A stretch of 9,292 bases of DNA from Pseudomonadota bacterium (GCA_028877195.1 JAPPIL010000007.1:1-9292), one strand, 5' to 3'. Counted from the first letter of the stretch, positions 1 through 6,636 are shown. A program made the numbers and translations. The notes: generated from the letters alone by a model not told the origin.

Positions 1-65
1 TGAACTTGGTCTTTCCGAATGAGCGCAGAGTCTGTCGCTCGTAGAGCGACTAACGCCTTCCGCAT
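1..65 (-). CDS. Possible 5' end of a gene downstream of the TolC-like gene (partial)
   Basis: An ATG at 65-63 on the minus strand opens a frame that stays open to the window edge (21 codons, beginning MRKALVALRATDSALIRKDQ). An SD-like AGGGG (77-73) precedes it by 7 nt. The start lies 16 nt after the stop of the TolC-like gene on the same strand, which fits a second gene in one operon. Genes beside TolC homologues often encode periplasmic adaptor or inner-membrane pump subunits, but 21 residues are too few to assign a family. This could be a chance frame. Confidence 0.4.
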   Translation of the reverse strand, partial: MRKALVALRATDSALIRKDQV

Positions 66-72
66 ACAATTA

Positions 73-77
73 CCCCT
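73..77 (-). promoter_or_regulatory. SD-like AGGGG before the left-edge ORF
   Basis: AGGGG on the minus strand sits 7 nt upstream of ATG 65-63, in the 16-nt gap after the TAG stop of the TolC-like gene. It is the main reason to treat the edge frame as a possible gene. The match to consensus is partial. Confidence 0.35.
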
Positions 78-81
78 ATCT

Positions 82-1584
82 CTAATCCCGCAACATCCTA
101 AACAAACTGCCATCTGCCTTGCGTATTTTCCAAACCGTCAGGCCTAACTCTTGTGCTGTTTCCTTGAGCCGTAACTCCGCCTCAATCAAGTCATTGCTCG
201 CCTGCACTATCTGTAGCACGTCAATCTGCCCGATACGAAAACGCTCTTCCTGTAAAGCTATGCGTTGACGCTGCTGCTGATAAATTTTTTGAAAGGTTTG
301 CTCTTTACTGATGAGGCGAGCAAAGTCATTACAGGCATTTAAAATTTCCACCTGTAGCTCGGTCTGTGCTTGGTCAATACTTAACGTCGTGATTTGCTTT
401 TGCTTCAAGCTCTCGGCAAGATTAGCATACTGCCGATGCTTGCCTAACTCAATGTTCAAGCCAATACTTACAGATGCCGATACATTCCAATCCGCCACAC
501 TCTGCCAAACACTACTGGCAAAGCTAGTATCTATACCGTTATTAGCAACCCGCAGCGCCGCAAACACTTCTGGCTTGAGGCTATCCTTGTGTTGCGCAAT
601 CTGATGCTCCAACGCCTGTAAACTATGCTTAAAGCTACGCAAACTCGCGGATTGAAGCTGGGCGCGATTTTTATTGCGCAATTCAGCACATGATGCTTGC
701 GATGCTTGATAATCCTTATCAAGTGTGAGACGCATGCCAGATATGTCAGTGTTCACATACACCACTGGCAAGTTAATCGCCGTAACTAACTGTGCCCAGA
801 CCATGCGCAACGAATTAAGGCTGTCCTTCACCCGCTGCTGTAATCCAGCCAACGATGCCCTAATCTGCAGAATATCTGCCTTATCCGCCGTGCCTAAATC
901 AAATTTAACCTTGCTAACACGCAATAATCGCTTCTGTAACTTGATATGTTGGTAAGTTGCTTGAAGTTGCACTTGTAGCAACCATGCTTGATAGTATTGC
1001 TTAACAATCACCATCGCCAATGCTTCCAAGTTGGCTTGTAGACTCTCCTTGCTGGCTTTGTCCGTCAGTATCAGCGCCTGCTCCTCCGCCTGCCATGCCC
1101 GCCCAAAGGCATTGCGCCAAAGACTTTGCTTAACGGTTAGTGCCCCTTGCGACTGAAAGCCCACTTGATTGTCCAGCGCTGCGACAAACTCCATGTCTTG
1201 ATGGTCAAGTGCCCATTCAACCTGAAGTTGCGTGCCGCTGCGGATATTTTTGAGATATTTCACCTGTAGGTTTTTTTTAGCAATTTTGTCAATTTGTAAA
1301 TTGCTAGATGGGCTTTCTGCGACACTATGGCTGATGTCCATCTTGGTCTCCAATCGACCATCATACCGAGCTTGACTGCGATCCAAGTTAAATGTCTGTG
1401 CCTGTAGGATAAGCTGCTGTGCTTGTGCTGACTTCAAGGCGGAGCGCAGTAGTTCGTCTAAAGCAATCTTGTCTGTCGCATTGCCTGTGCTTGCTAGGGT
1501 TTGTGCTGTGAGGAAGATTAAACAAGTGGGGAGTAATCTTAAGACCAATAACAGAACCACAGCCAGTGAAGATAGCCTAACCAC
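82..1584 (-). CDS. TolC-family outer membrane efflux protein
   Basis: The 500-residue product has the usual length and layout of the outer membrane efflux protein (OEP/TolC) family, which forms trimeric export channels across the outer membrane and periplasm. An N-terminal hydrophobic signal peptide covers about residues 4-32. Long amphipathic, Gln/Leu/Ala-rich helices alternate with strand-like segments in two repeats. Family-typical pieces are SLWRNAFG (154-161), where first-repeat strand gives way to helix, and the C-terminal pattern EERFRIGQIDVLQIVQASND followed by EAELRLKETAQ. The frame is uninterrupted and includes an A8 run (1271-1278). The start is uncertain: GTG 1584-1582 gives a good signal peptide but has no clear SD, and GTG 1560-1558 is an alternative. 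No export partner lies within the window apart from a possible gene beyond the left edge, so the substrate is unknown. It is divergent from the small plus-strand gene. Confidence 0.9.
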   Translation of the reverse strand: MVRLSSLAVVLLLVLRLLPTCLIFLTAQTLASTGNATDKIALDELLRSALKSAQAQQLILQAQTFNLDRSQARYDGRLETKMDISHSVAESPSSNLQIDKIAKKNLQVKYLKNIRSGTQLQVEWALDHQDMEFVAALDNQVGFQSQGALTVKQSLWRNAFGRAWQAEEQALILTDKASKESLQANLEALAMVIVKQYYQAWLLQVQLQATYQHIKLQKRLLRVSKVKFDLGTADKADILQIRASLAGLQQRVKDSLNSLRMVWAQLVTAINLPVVYVNTDISGMRLTLDKDYQASQASCAELRNKNRAQLQSASLRSFKHSLQALEHQIAQHKDSLKPEVFAALRVANNGIDTSFASSVWQSVADWNVSASVSIGLNIELGKHRQYANLAESLKQKQITTLSIDQAQTELQVEILNACNDFARLISKEQTFQKIYQQQRQRIALQEERFRIGQIDVLQIVQASNDLIEAELRLKETAQELGLTVWKIRKADGSLFRMLRD

Positions 1585-1692
1585 GCTGAAGATTAGACCA
1601 TGAACTTCTCACACCTGGCAAGGATAACTTTTGGAGCTTAACAGGATTGTTGCGTAAAAATTGGCTATTAAACAGTTGTCTATAAATTCTAC

Positions 1693-1717
1693 CAAATCCT
1701 TAACAGACAAGGATTTG
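1693..1717. promoter_or_regulatory. Perfect 9-bp inverted repeat overlapping a -35 box (candidate operator)
   Basis: CAAATCCTT (1693-1701) and AAGGATTTG (1709-1717) are perfect inverted copies separated by 7 nt. The right arm overlaps the TTGACA -35 box at 1715-1720. A dyad at this position in a divergent intergenic region suggests a repressor-type operator for the plus-strand gene, possibly also affecting the TolC-like gene. The regulator is unknown. It is not followed by a T-run, so a terminator is unlikely. Confidence 0.5.
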
Positions 1718-1745
1718 ACAGGTCATGGCACGCTCTTGGTAAAAT
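1715..1745 (+). promoter_or_regulatory. Sigma70-type promoter for the small plus-strand gene
   Basis: A perfect -35 TTGACA (1715-1720) is followed after 19 nt by TAAAAT (1740-1745, 5 of 6 matches to TATAAT). The predicted transcript start near 1752 leaves a leader of about 23 nt before ATG 1775, which carries a GAGG SD. The 19-nt spacer is slightly long. The promoter argues against translation starting at the upstream TTG 1661. Confidence 0.55.
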
Positions 1746-1765
1746 TTAATCGTAATCTATTCAAT

Positions 1766-1769
1766 GAGG
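1766..1769 (+). promoter_or_regulatory. Ribosome binding site that sets the start at 1775
   Basis: GAGG at 1766-1769 lies 5 nt before ATG 1775. This is the only well-placed SD in the upstream part of the frame and selects this ATG over the in-frame TTG at 1661. Confidence 0.6.
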
Positions 1770-1774
1770 TGCGC

Positions 1775-2230
1775 ATGTCTGACAATCGTGATATTGCTTT
1801 TGAATTGTTAGAGATGTGCTGGGATTTTTTGGCAACCATCAAACAACAGATGCTTTACTACCGTTCATGCACCTACAAGGAAGAGATTGCTCAAATTATA
1901 GACAAGGAAGTCGCAAAAATTAAACAGGTTTTGGAACTTTTTGACAACGAGGACATGCTTGACCCAATCAACGACTACTATGCCAGTAGCCAAATTCAAC
2001 TTACACCAGGTGAATGCTCGCTTTCGGCTCGTGTTGCTTATTTAACTAACGGCATCGCCAGCCAACTTAAACGTTTCAGCTATGCGAGAATGAAACACTG
2101 CTCGTTCAAACAGCTGGTGTGTCAGAACAGCCAACTCTTGCTGACGATGAGCAAAGTTGGCTCAAGACGCTGGGCATTATTCAACAATATCTCAAAGACC
2201 AAATATCCTAACTTGCGTAGAAATATGTGA
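1775..2230 (+). CDS. Small acidic helical protein of unknown function, probably frameshifted near its 3' end
   Basis: I do not recognise this gene. The start at ATG 1775 (MSDNRDIAFELLEMCWDF) is supported by an SD and a promoter. An in-frame TTG at 1661 would add 38 residues but overlaps the promoter. The product lacks a signal peptide or membrane segment and looks like a cytoplasmic, mostly helical protein. As read, it ends at 2230 with a tail rich in Lys/Arg/Ser that is unlike the rest. From 2071 the -1 frame is open and encodes ENETLLVQTAGVSEQPT and then DDEQSWLKTLGIIQQYLKDQ, ending at TAA 2209-2211. That continuation is acidic and amphipathic like the N-terminal part. Joining the two (for example at 2083) gives 145 residues, so a one-base loss between about 2071 and 2095 is the simplest reading. 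No slippery heptamer is in frame there. The 3' end overlaps the convergent lipoprotein gene by 39 bp as read, or 20 bp if restored. Confidence 0.6.
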   Translation: MSDNRDIAFELLEMCWDFLATIKQQMLYYRSCTYKEEIAQIIDKEVAKIKQVLELFDNEDMLDPINDYYASSQIQLTPGECSLSARVAYLTNGIASQLKRFSYARMKHCSFKQLVCQNSQLLLTMSKVGSRRWALFNNISKTKYPNLRRNM

Positions 2231-3571
2231 GTCAGTCGCTTGCGCTAAACCATCTAAAGTCAAACGCAAGTCTGCCACTTCTTCGGCACTGCTACTGAAA
2301 TCACCGACAACTGCTGACCATCTTTTATTAACTACCATCGCGGCATGAACAGGTCGCAAACGCTGTAGTTGTGGCACGAGATAAAATGAGCCGACCGTCG
2401 CCGCACCGACACCCGTGCTGATTCGCGCTTGGTTGGTTGCCGATACATAGATACGAGAAGTCTTCTCACCGTCAACAGCACTTGCTATTCTTTTAGCAAC
2501 CATATCTATATCATCAATCTGGCGTGCGGAGTTATCCTGAAACCTATTTTTAATTCTATTTCGTAATCTACTGGCATCAATGTCCGCAGGGTTGAAGACA
2601 ATGCTTTTCCTAACTTCAGCAACCCCTTCCTTAAGGTTTCTACGTTGGCGATCGCGCTGAAAGTTGATGCGGTCTTTAATCTCTGATAACGCCTTGGGAT
2701 CAGTTTCATCAGACAATTCGCTAATCGTTTTGAAGGCATTGCCATCAATATCACTACCAGCACCCTCTCGTAAAAGCTCTGGCTCACCAGCCTTATTGAA
2801 GACATAGCGTTGACCATCATCAGCATAACTATAAAGGCGGTTATCAAACACTTCATCCAACATAGTCAACTGCTTCAGATAGACCTCATCAACCGCTTTA
2901 AAACCATGCGCCGACGTAAGAATAAAGTTTTGTAAACCGTCATTAACCTCCAAACTTTCGCCATCGCCCTGTTTAACTAAAGCCATAAGGTCAGCATCAC
3001 GCTTTTGCCATATCTTAATCGCTTGCGTAAGTTCCTTGTCATCAACAAAGCCTTTTAAATCATCACTTCTAATCAATTCCTTGAGTTGACTGTCTACAGG
3101 GCGCTCCACTTTCGCAAATGCCTGCGTTAACATGTCATCATTCATTTTGCGTGCGTCGTTCAAGCGTTTGTTCACTTTGGCTAATCTAACCTTACCGACG
3201 ATTTCTTTCGCGACCTTCATGCCTTTACCAAAGCGCAACGTTAAGTAAGCCACTGCCCCAACACCAGCCGCGGTCAAAACCGTAAACACAGTGTTTTGAA
3301 TACGCAATTTCACCATGTTTTCAGGGGTCGGTATTGACGCGAAGCGACGGTAATTACCTTCAGCATCAACAAGCGGGTTAATACAGCTGTCTTGTATCGC
3401 CTCCGCATTGTAAGACTCCAGTCCTGCGCTACACAGCCTAAACTCATACATACCATCATCGGCTTGAATCAATCCAAGCGTGCGATACTGGTCTCGCACT
3501 GCCTTCACTTCCGCATGTTGGTCATTAACCCCACACGCCGCCATCAAAAAAAATAAAACTATAACACGCAT
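2192..3571 (-). CDS. Lipoprotein-like membrane protein of unknown family (second paralogue, intact)
   Basis: The 459-residue product is of a family I do not recognise. The signal sequence is very short (MRVIVLFFLMAAC), with a lipobox ending at Cys13. A small domain follows with DGMYEFRLC (Cys47) and SCINPL (Cys63), then a membrane segment at about 93-112 followed by a strongly basic stretch. Residues 120-380 are long, charged and mostly helical. A second weaker hydrophobic segment lies at about 384-400, and the tail contains GLAQATDS (441-448). The same blocks occur in the same order in the gene just upstream, so the two are tandem paralogues. By the positive-inside rule the helical middle would be cytoplasmic and both ends periplasmic, which is unusual for a lipoprotein. 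GAGGAG (3583-3578), inside the last codons of the upstream gene, lies 6 nt before ATG 3571, suggesting translational coupling. A T8 run (3546-3553) lies in the signal-peptide codons. Confidence 0.75.
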   Translation of the reverse strand: MRVIVLFFLMAACGVNDQHAEVKAVRDQYRTLGLIQADDGMYEFRLCSAGLESYNAEAIQDSCINPLVDAEGNYRRFASIPTPENMVKLRIQNTVFTVLTAAGVGAVAYLTLRFGKGMKVAKEIVGKVRLAKVNKRLNDARKMNDDMLTQAFAKVERPVDSQLKELIRSDDLKGFVDDKELTQAIKIWQKRDADLMALVKQGDGESLEVNDGLQNFILTSAHGFKAVDEVYLKQLTMLDEVFDNRLYSYADDGQRYVFNKAGEPELLREGAGSDIDGNAFKTISELSDETDPKALSEIKDRINFQRDRQRRNLKEGVAEVRKSIVFNPADIDASRLRNRIKNRFQDNSARQIDDIDMVAKRIASAVDGEKTSRIYVSATNQARISTGVGAATVGSFYLVPQLQRLRPVHAAMVVNKRWSAVVGDFSSSAEEVADLRLTLDGLAQATDSHISTQVRIFGL

Positions 3572-3574
3572 GAC

Positions 3575-3847
3575 TTACTCCTCTGTGCCCGTGTGAAGAA
3601 GAAAGTATTGAACTTCATCTGATACTTGACTGTCGGTGGCAATCGCCAAACCTTTTACTGCCGCATATAAATCATTTGTCTGTGCGTCTGGCGCTGATAG
3701 CTCACCAGTCAACGCATCCCAATATTTACCTGCTTCCAAGAGAGCATACTTTGGCAACAAGTGGCTCTGGAATGTCGCTAACGAAACAAACACCCCAGCA
3801 CCTGTTAGGTGCGCTGCGGCTTTGAGATTTCCACTTCTGACGTTAAT
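3575..3847 (-). pseudogene. C-terminal part of the first lipoprotein paralogue, beyond an in-frame stop
   Basis: This stretch continues in the same frame immediately after the TAA (3850-3848) that ends the 517-codon frame upstream, and runs 90 codons to TAA 3577-3575. It is clearly homologous to the C-terminus of the 459-residue neighbour. INVRSGNLKAAAHLTGAG aligns with IYVSATNQARISTGVG, and GLAIATDSQVS aligns with GLAQATDSHIS. It carries the second hydrophobic segment (HLTGAGVFVSLATF) and the conserved tail. It could be untranslated, reached by readthrough, or made separately from GTG 3793-3791, which has AGGTG 5 nt upstream. That SD would be buried in the 3798-3812 hairpin. The intact downstream homology suggests the stop is recent or tolerated. 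Confidence 0.75.
3798..3812 (-). repeat. Small perfect stem-loop downstream of the internal stop
   Basis: GCACCT and AGGTGC form a perfect 6-bp stem with a 3-nt loop. On the minus strand it begins 36 nt after the internal TAA and contains the AGGTG that could serve as SD for GTG 3793. It lies in coding sequence, has no T-run and is short, so a regulatory role is only a possibility. Confidence 0.3.
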
Positions 3848-5374
3848 TTAGCCGAACTCCTCACCTTTAGAAATCTTTGCGACTAACTCCTCTTTTTTTT
3901 CAATGGAAGAGGAAAATTTACAATCTGTATTCTTATACTTAAACGTATCCCGCAGTGCGTTGCGCAATCTCGCCAGTAAAGCCTTATCACCCGCAACTTC
4001 ACCACTACTCAAGATTGCTTCACGAGCATAATTTATATCACTATCAGCACTCGTTTTTATCGCATGCTTACGCCAACTCTTAACACTGTCTTTCAGAACA
4101 TAAAGATTTGAAGATGATTTAATCTCCTCGTTCACTTTTGCGATTAAATCTTTGAGTTGTGCCCTTGTGCCTTTGTCGCTGGTATGAGTGCGAACATCTT
4201 TTATGTATTGTTTAAGAGCACGCAGCTCGCTAACCATAAGGTCATCTATCTTTTCAACCCCTTCACCACCGATGCCACTGGTTTTTATCATCGTCAACAG
4301 TGGGTCAGAAGCAGGCTTGGCTGAAGGCATTGGTTTGCCGTTAAGAGCATCTATTGCTTCGTAAGTTCTGTTCATCTCTGCGTCAGCAATCTTGGTTGGG
4401 TTTTTGATTTTAGCCGTGAGTTTTTTGCTATCACTTAAGGCCGCCATCACCGTTTTTAGTTGTTCTAACTCTTCGGCGGTCAACTGCTCGTAGAGTCTAA
4501 TCTTGCTGATTAATTTTTCGTCAAACTGTAGTGAACCATCCACCTCGCGTAAAACCAAATCATTACGACGTAGACTATCAAACAACTCTCCCGTCATGCC
4601 TTTGTTGCTGACGATAGTATGAATATCGCCATCTTTGTGATTACTGCTGGCGAGACCGTCGGCTAGTTCTCTACCCCATGTTTTGCCGTTAAATTCAGTC
4701 TTCTTCTGTAAATTGCCAATATCACGCACAAGGTCTGCTTTTGTCGTTCCCCATTTGCTGATTTCCTGCTCTATTGCTTTGCTATCCGTGAGAACAGTGC
4801 CGTCTTTTAGTTTTAGTTTTTTCAAGGTGAAGTCATGCTTGATCGCGATATGAATTTCTTTCTTAAGAAAGCCGCGTTCATCAAGCACCCGTTGCGCAAG
4901 ACGTGGAGGTATCTCAAGGTTATCCATGCCGCGCAAAGTTTCTAATGCTAAATCCATTCTATTGGTAAACAGGTCTGAACCTAATGCTTTGCCAGCCTTA
5001 ATCGTTGTGAAGTAGCGACCAATCCAATAAATCAACCCAGCCGCGGCTAACGACGTTGCGGCGACGATAACACCCGTTTGAATTTTTGCTCCCAGCGTAT
5101 TCGGTTTAGAAGGCAAAGTGCTAAATGTTTTCGGCGCGCCATCCTCCCCAATCAAAGGGTTGATACATTCGCTAGCGATAACATCCTGTGTGTAGCTCGC
5201 CAACAAAGGACAGAGAGAGAACTCATACTTACCGTCGCTGTTAACGTGAATACCAAGCACCCTCCGATCATCCTGAAGCGATTCCAAACGATACTCTGGT
5301 CGCTCACAGCTGACTAACGCAAAGGCAACAACCAGCACCACACCGCAGGCACGCGTTAAGATATTGCGCATCAT
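3848..5374 (-). CDS. Lipoprotein-like membrane protein of unknown family (first paralogue, ends at an in-frame stop)
   Basis: I do not recognise the family. An open frame extends to ATG 5401, but GGAGG (5383-5379) lies 4 nt before ATG 5374 and 7 nt before ATG 5371, so the start is one of these two. From 5374 the product is 508 residues. The signal peptide reads MMRNILTRACG, then a hydrophobic core and ALVSC with lipobox Cys23; Glu at +2 is compatible with the outer membrane. Next come GKYEFSLC (Cys55) and ECINPL (Cys70), matching the cysteine pair of the downstream paralogue, then a membrane segment at about 100-121 and a long Lys/Glu-rich helical region. The frame stops at TAA 3850-3848, just before the second hydrophobic segment. 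Homology to the paralogue continues past the stop in the same frame, so the ancestral protein was about 599 residues. It heads a two-gene operon. An A8 run (3893-3900) lies near the end of the frame but does not cause the stop. Confidence 0.75.
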   Translation of the reverse strand: MMRNILTRACGVVLVVAFALVSCERPEYRLESLQDDRRVLGIHVNSDGKYEFSLCPLLASYTQDVIASECINPLIGEDGAPKTFSTLPSKPNTLGAKIQTGVIVAATSLAAAGLIYWIGRYFTTIKAGKALGSDLFTNRMDLALETLRGMDNLEIPPRLAQRVLDERGFLKKEIHIAIKHDFTLKKLKLKDGTVLTDSKAIEQEISKWGTTKADLVRDIGNLQKKTEFNGKTWGRELADGLASSNHKDGDIHTIVSNKGMTGELFDSLRRNDLVLREVDGSLQFDEKLISKIRLYEQLTAEELEQLKTVMAALSDSKKLTAKIKNPTKIADAEMNRTYEAIDALNGKPMPSAKPASDPLLTMIKTSGIGGEGVEKIDDLMVSELRALKQYIKDVRTHTSDKGTRAQLKDLIAKVNEEIKSSSNLYVLKDSVKSWRKHAIKTSADSDINYAREAILSSGEVAGDKALLARLRNALRDTFKYKNTDCKFSSSIEKKEELVAKISKGEEFG

Positions 5375-5378
5375 AATG

Positions 5379-5383
5379 CCTCC
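5379..5383 (-). promoter_or_regulatory. Strong SD that sets the start at 5374/5371
   Basis: GGAGG on the minus strand, 4 nt from ATG 5374 and 7 nt from ATG 5371. It lies inside the longer frame that begins at ATG 5401, and so argues that the first nine or ten codons of that frame are leader. The resulting N-terminus is a typical lipoprotein signal peptide. Confidence 0.65.
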
Positions 5384-5401
5384 AAACATTCTACCTCTCA
5401 T

Positions 5402-5586
5402 TACGCCAAGTTATTAACGGACTGATGTTTTCTAAATCCATTCAAACAACTGACCATGAGATTACATAAAAAACACTTAACAATTATTAGCTTATACACT
5501 TTTTATAAAATCAAGTGAACTAAATCATAGTAATAGCCTTTATTTATTAAAGAAATAGTGGGATGGCTTGGTGGTGTGAAAACACT
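5402..5586. other. AT-rich intergenic spacer between the iron operon and the lipoprotein pair
   Basis: The spacer is noticeably more AT-rich than its surroundings. Apart from the candidate promoter I see no RNA gene and no strong GC-rich hairpin with a T-run. A factor-independent terminator for the iron operon is therefore not evident. Confidence 0.5.
5491..5519 (-). promoter_or_regulatory. Candidate promoter for the lipoprotein gene pair
   Basis: In the AT-rich 185-bp spacer after the iron operon, TTCACT (5519-5514, 4 of 6 matches to TTGACA) and TATAAG (5496-5491, 5 of 6 matches to TATAAT) are 17 nt apart on the minus strand. A CACTT/AAGTG inverted repeat spans the interval. The leader would be about 110 nt. 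In sequence this AT-rich, chance matches are likely, so the call is tentative. Confidence 0.35.
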
Positions 5587-6636
5587 TTAGTCCATCGTAT
5601 TGAATATCAAAGGTTTGCGTTCAGGGCGCAAGCAGATAGGCAGGCGGTCGCCGATGTTTAGTTTTTTATCGGCACTAAAATAGTTGAGGGTAACTGAACT
5701 ATTGAGCCGCAACTGGTAAAGACAGTGCGTGCCACGAAAGGCAATGTTTACAACCGTAGCGAAATTTTTTGCTTGCGGGTCATAGATAATGTCGTCAGGG
5801 CGAAGGTAGAGTTGATATGAATGAATATTGTCAGCGTTGATGTCATGCCTTGTATCGCTAATACAGCCAAGCTCACAACGCAACCGCAAGTCATTATTTA
5901 TGGTCAGAGGTAATGCCGAACAAACCCCGATAAAATTCACCACCTTGACACTTTTGGGGTTGTGATAGAGGTCTTGTGCGCGTCCCCATTGGATAATGTT
6001 GCCATCAGCTAAAATACCGATATAATCCGCCAGATCAAAGGCTTCCTCTTGGTTGTGGGTTACGAAAATGGCAGTGATGTTATAGTGAACAAGAACTTCC
6101 ATCAGTGTTGACTTAAGAGTTTCCCGCAACTTGATGTCAATATTCGCAAAAGGCTCATCCAACAACAGCATCCGTGGGCGTGGTGCGATGGCACGGGCGA
6201 TAGCAACGCGCTGCTGTTCACCACCCGACAGTTCGTGCGGGTATCTGTTTTGATAACCTTGTAAAGCTAAAATCCCCAGTAACTCACCAACACAAGACCG
6301 TTGCTCTCGCTTGCTCCGACCAAGAATGCCATAAGCGATGTTAGCAGCAACATCAAGATGTGGGAAAAGGGCAAAGTCTTGGAAGACCATGCCAATCCTG
6401 CGTTCCTCTGCGGGGCGGTGGAAAGTGCAGGAACTTAAACACTGGTCGTTGAGCTTGATGTGCCCTGCGTTTATTTTTTCTAAACCAGCGATACACCGCA
6501 ACAAAGTGGTCTTGCCGCAACCGCTTTGACCTAGCAAACAACCGACCTGTCGGTTAGCTAAAGCGAAGCTTATATCATCTAATATCGGCGTATCATTAAC
6601 CCTGTAGCGCAGGCTATCAACTTCTAGCAGTGCCAT
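5587..6636 (-). CDS. fbpC: Iron(III) ABC transporter ATP-binding protein (FbpC/FutC type)
   Basis: The 349-residue product is the ATPase that powers ferric iron import from the cytoplasmic face of the permease. All ABC motifs are present: Walker A GQSGCGKT (36-43), Q-loop VFQDFALFPHL (Gln86), signature LSGGEQQR (136-143), Walker B MLLLDE (156-161), D-loop FANID and H-loop His194 in FVTHNQEEAFDLAD. Residues after about 235 form the C-terminal TOBE-like domain usual for this subfamily, and the total length matches FbpC. The start ATG 6636 overlaps the end of the permease gene by 20 bp, so translation is probably coupled; no clear SD is visible. Iron specificity is inferred mainly from the neighbouring binding protein. 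Related ATPases (PotA, CysA, UgpC types) share the motifs. Confidence 0.88.
   Translation of the reverse strand: MALLEVDSLRYRVNDTPILDDISFALANRQVGCLLGQSGCGKTTLLRCIAGLEKINAGHIKLNDQCLSSCTFHRPAEERRIGMVFQDFALFPHLDVAANIAYGILGRSKREQRSCVGELLGILALQGYQNRYPHELSGGEQQRVAIARAIAPRPRMLLLDEPFANIDIKLRETLKSTLMEVLVHYNITAIFVTHNQEEAFDLADYIGILADGNIIQWGRAQDLYHNPKSVKVVNFIGVCSALPLTINNDLRLRCELGCISDTRHDINADNIHSYQLYLRPDDIIYDPQAKNFATVVNIAFRGTHCLYQLRLNSSVTLNYFSADKKLNIGDRLPICLRPERKPLIFNTMD

Noticed and set aside
34..50. Perfect 7-bp hairpin GTCGCTC-GTA-GAGCGAC, considered as a terminator for the TolC-like gene
   Set aside because: No T-run follows on either strand, and it lies inside the possible left-edge gene; it may be chance.
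311..604. Open frame on the plus strand opposite the TolC-like gene
   Set aside because: No SD and no protein-like composition; the opposite strand carries a convincing family match.
1661..1774. N-terminal extension of the small plus-strand gene to TTG 1661
   Set aside because: It has no SD, spans the promoter and dyad, and the ATG at 1775 has a good SD.
2239..2270. CTTGCG/CGCAAG inverted repeat near the convergent 3' ends, considered as a terminator
   Set aside because: The loop is about 20 nt, the stem only 6 bp, there is no T-run, and it lies within the coding end of the lipoprotein gene.
3893..3900. A8 run considered as the cause of the early end of the first lipoprotein
   Set aside because: Shifting the frame here by either sign meets stops within a few codons, and the existing frame matches the paralogue on both sides of the TAA. 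The lesion is the nonsense codon, not the run.
5375..5401. Longer N-terminus of the first lipoprotein, from ATG 5401
   Set aside because: GGAGG at 5383-5379 points to ATG 5374 or 5371, and those starts give a standard lipoprotein signal peptide.
6353..6541. Open frame on the minus strand within fbpC in another phase
   Set aside because: It overlaps the Walker A to Q-loop region of a well-supported ATPase and is low-complexity and basic.
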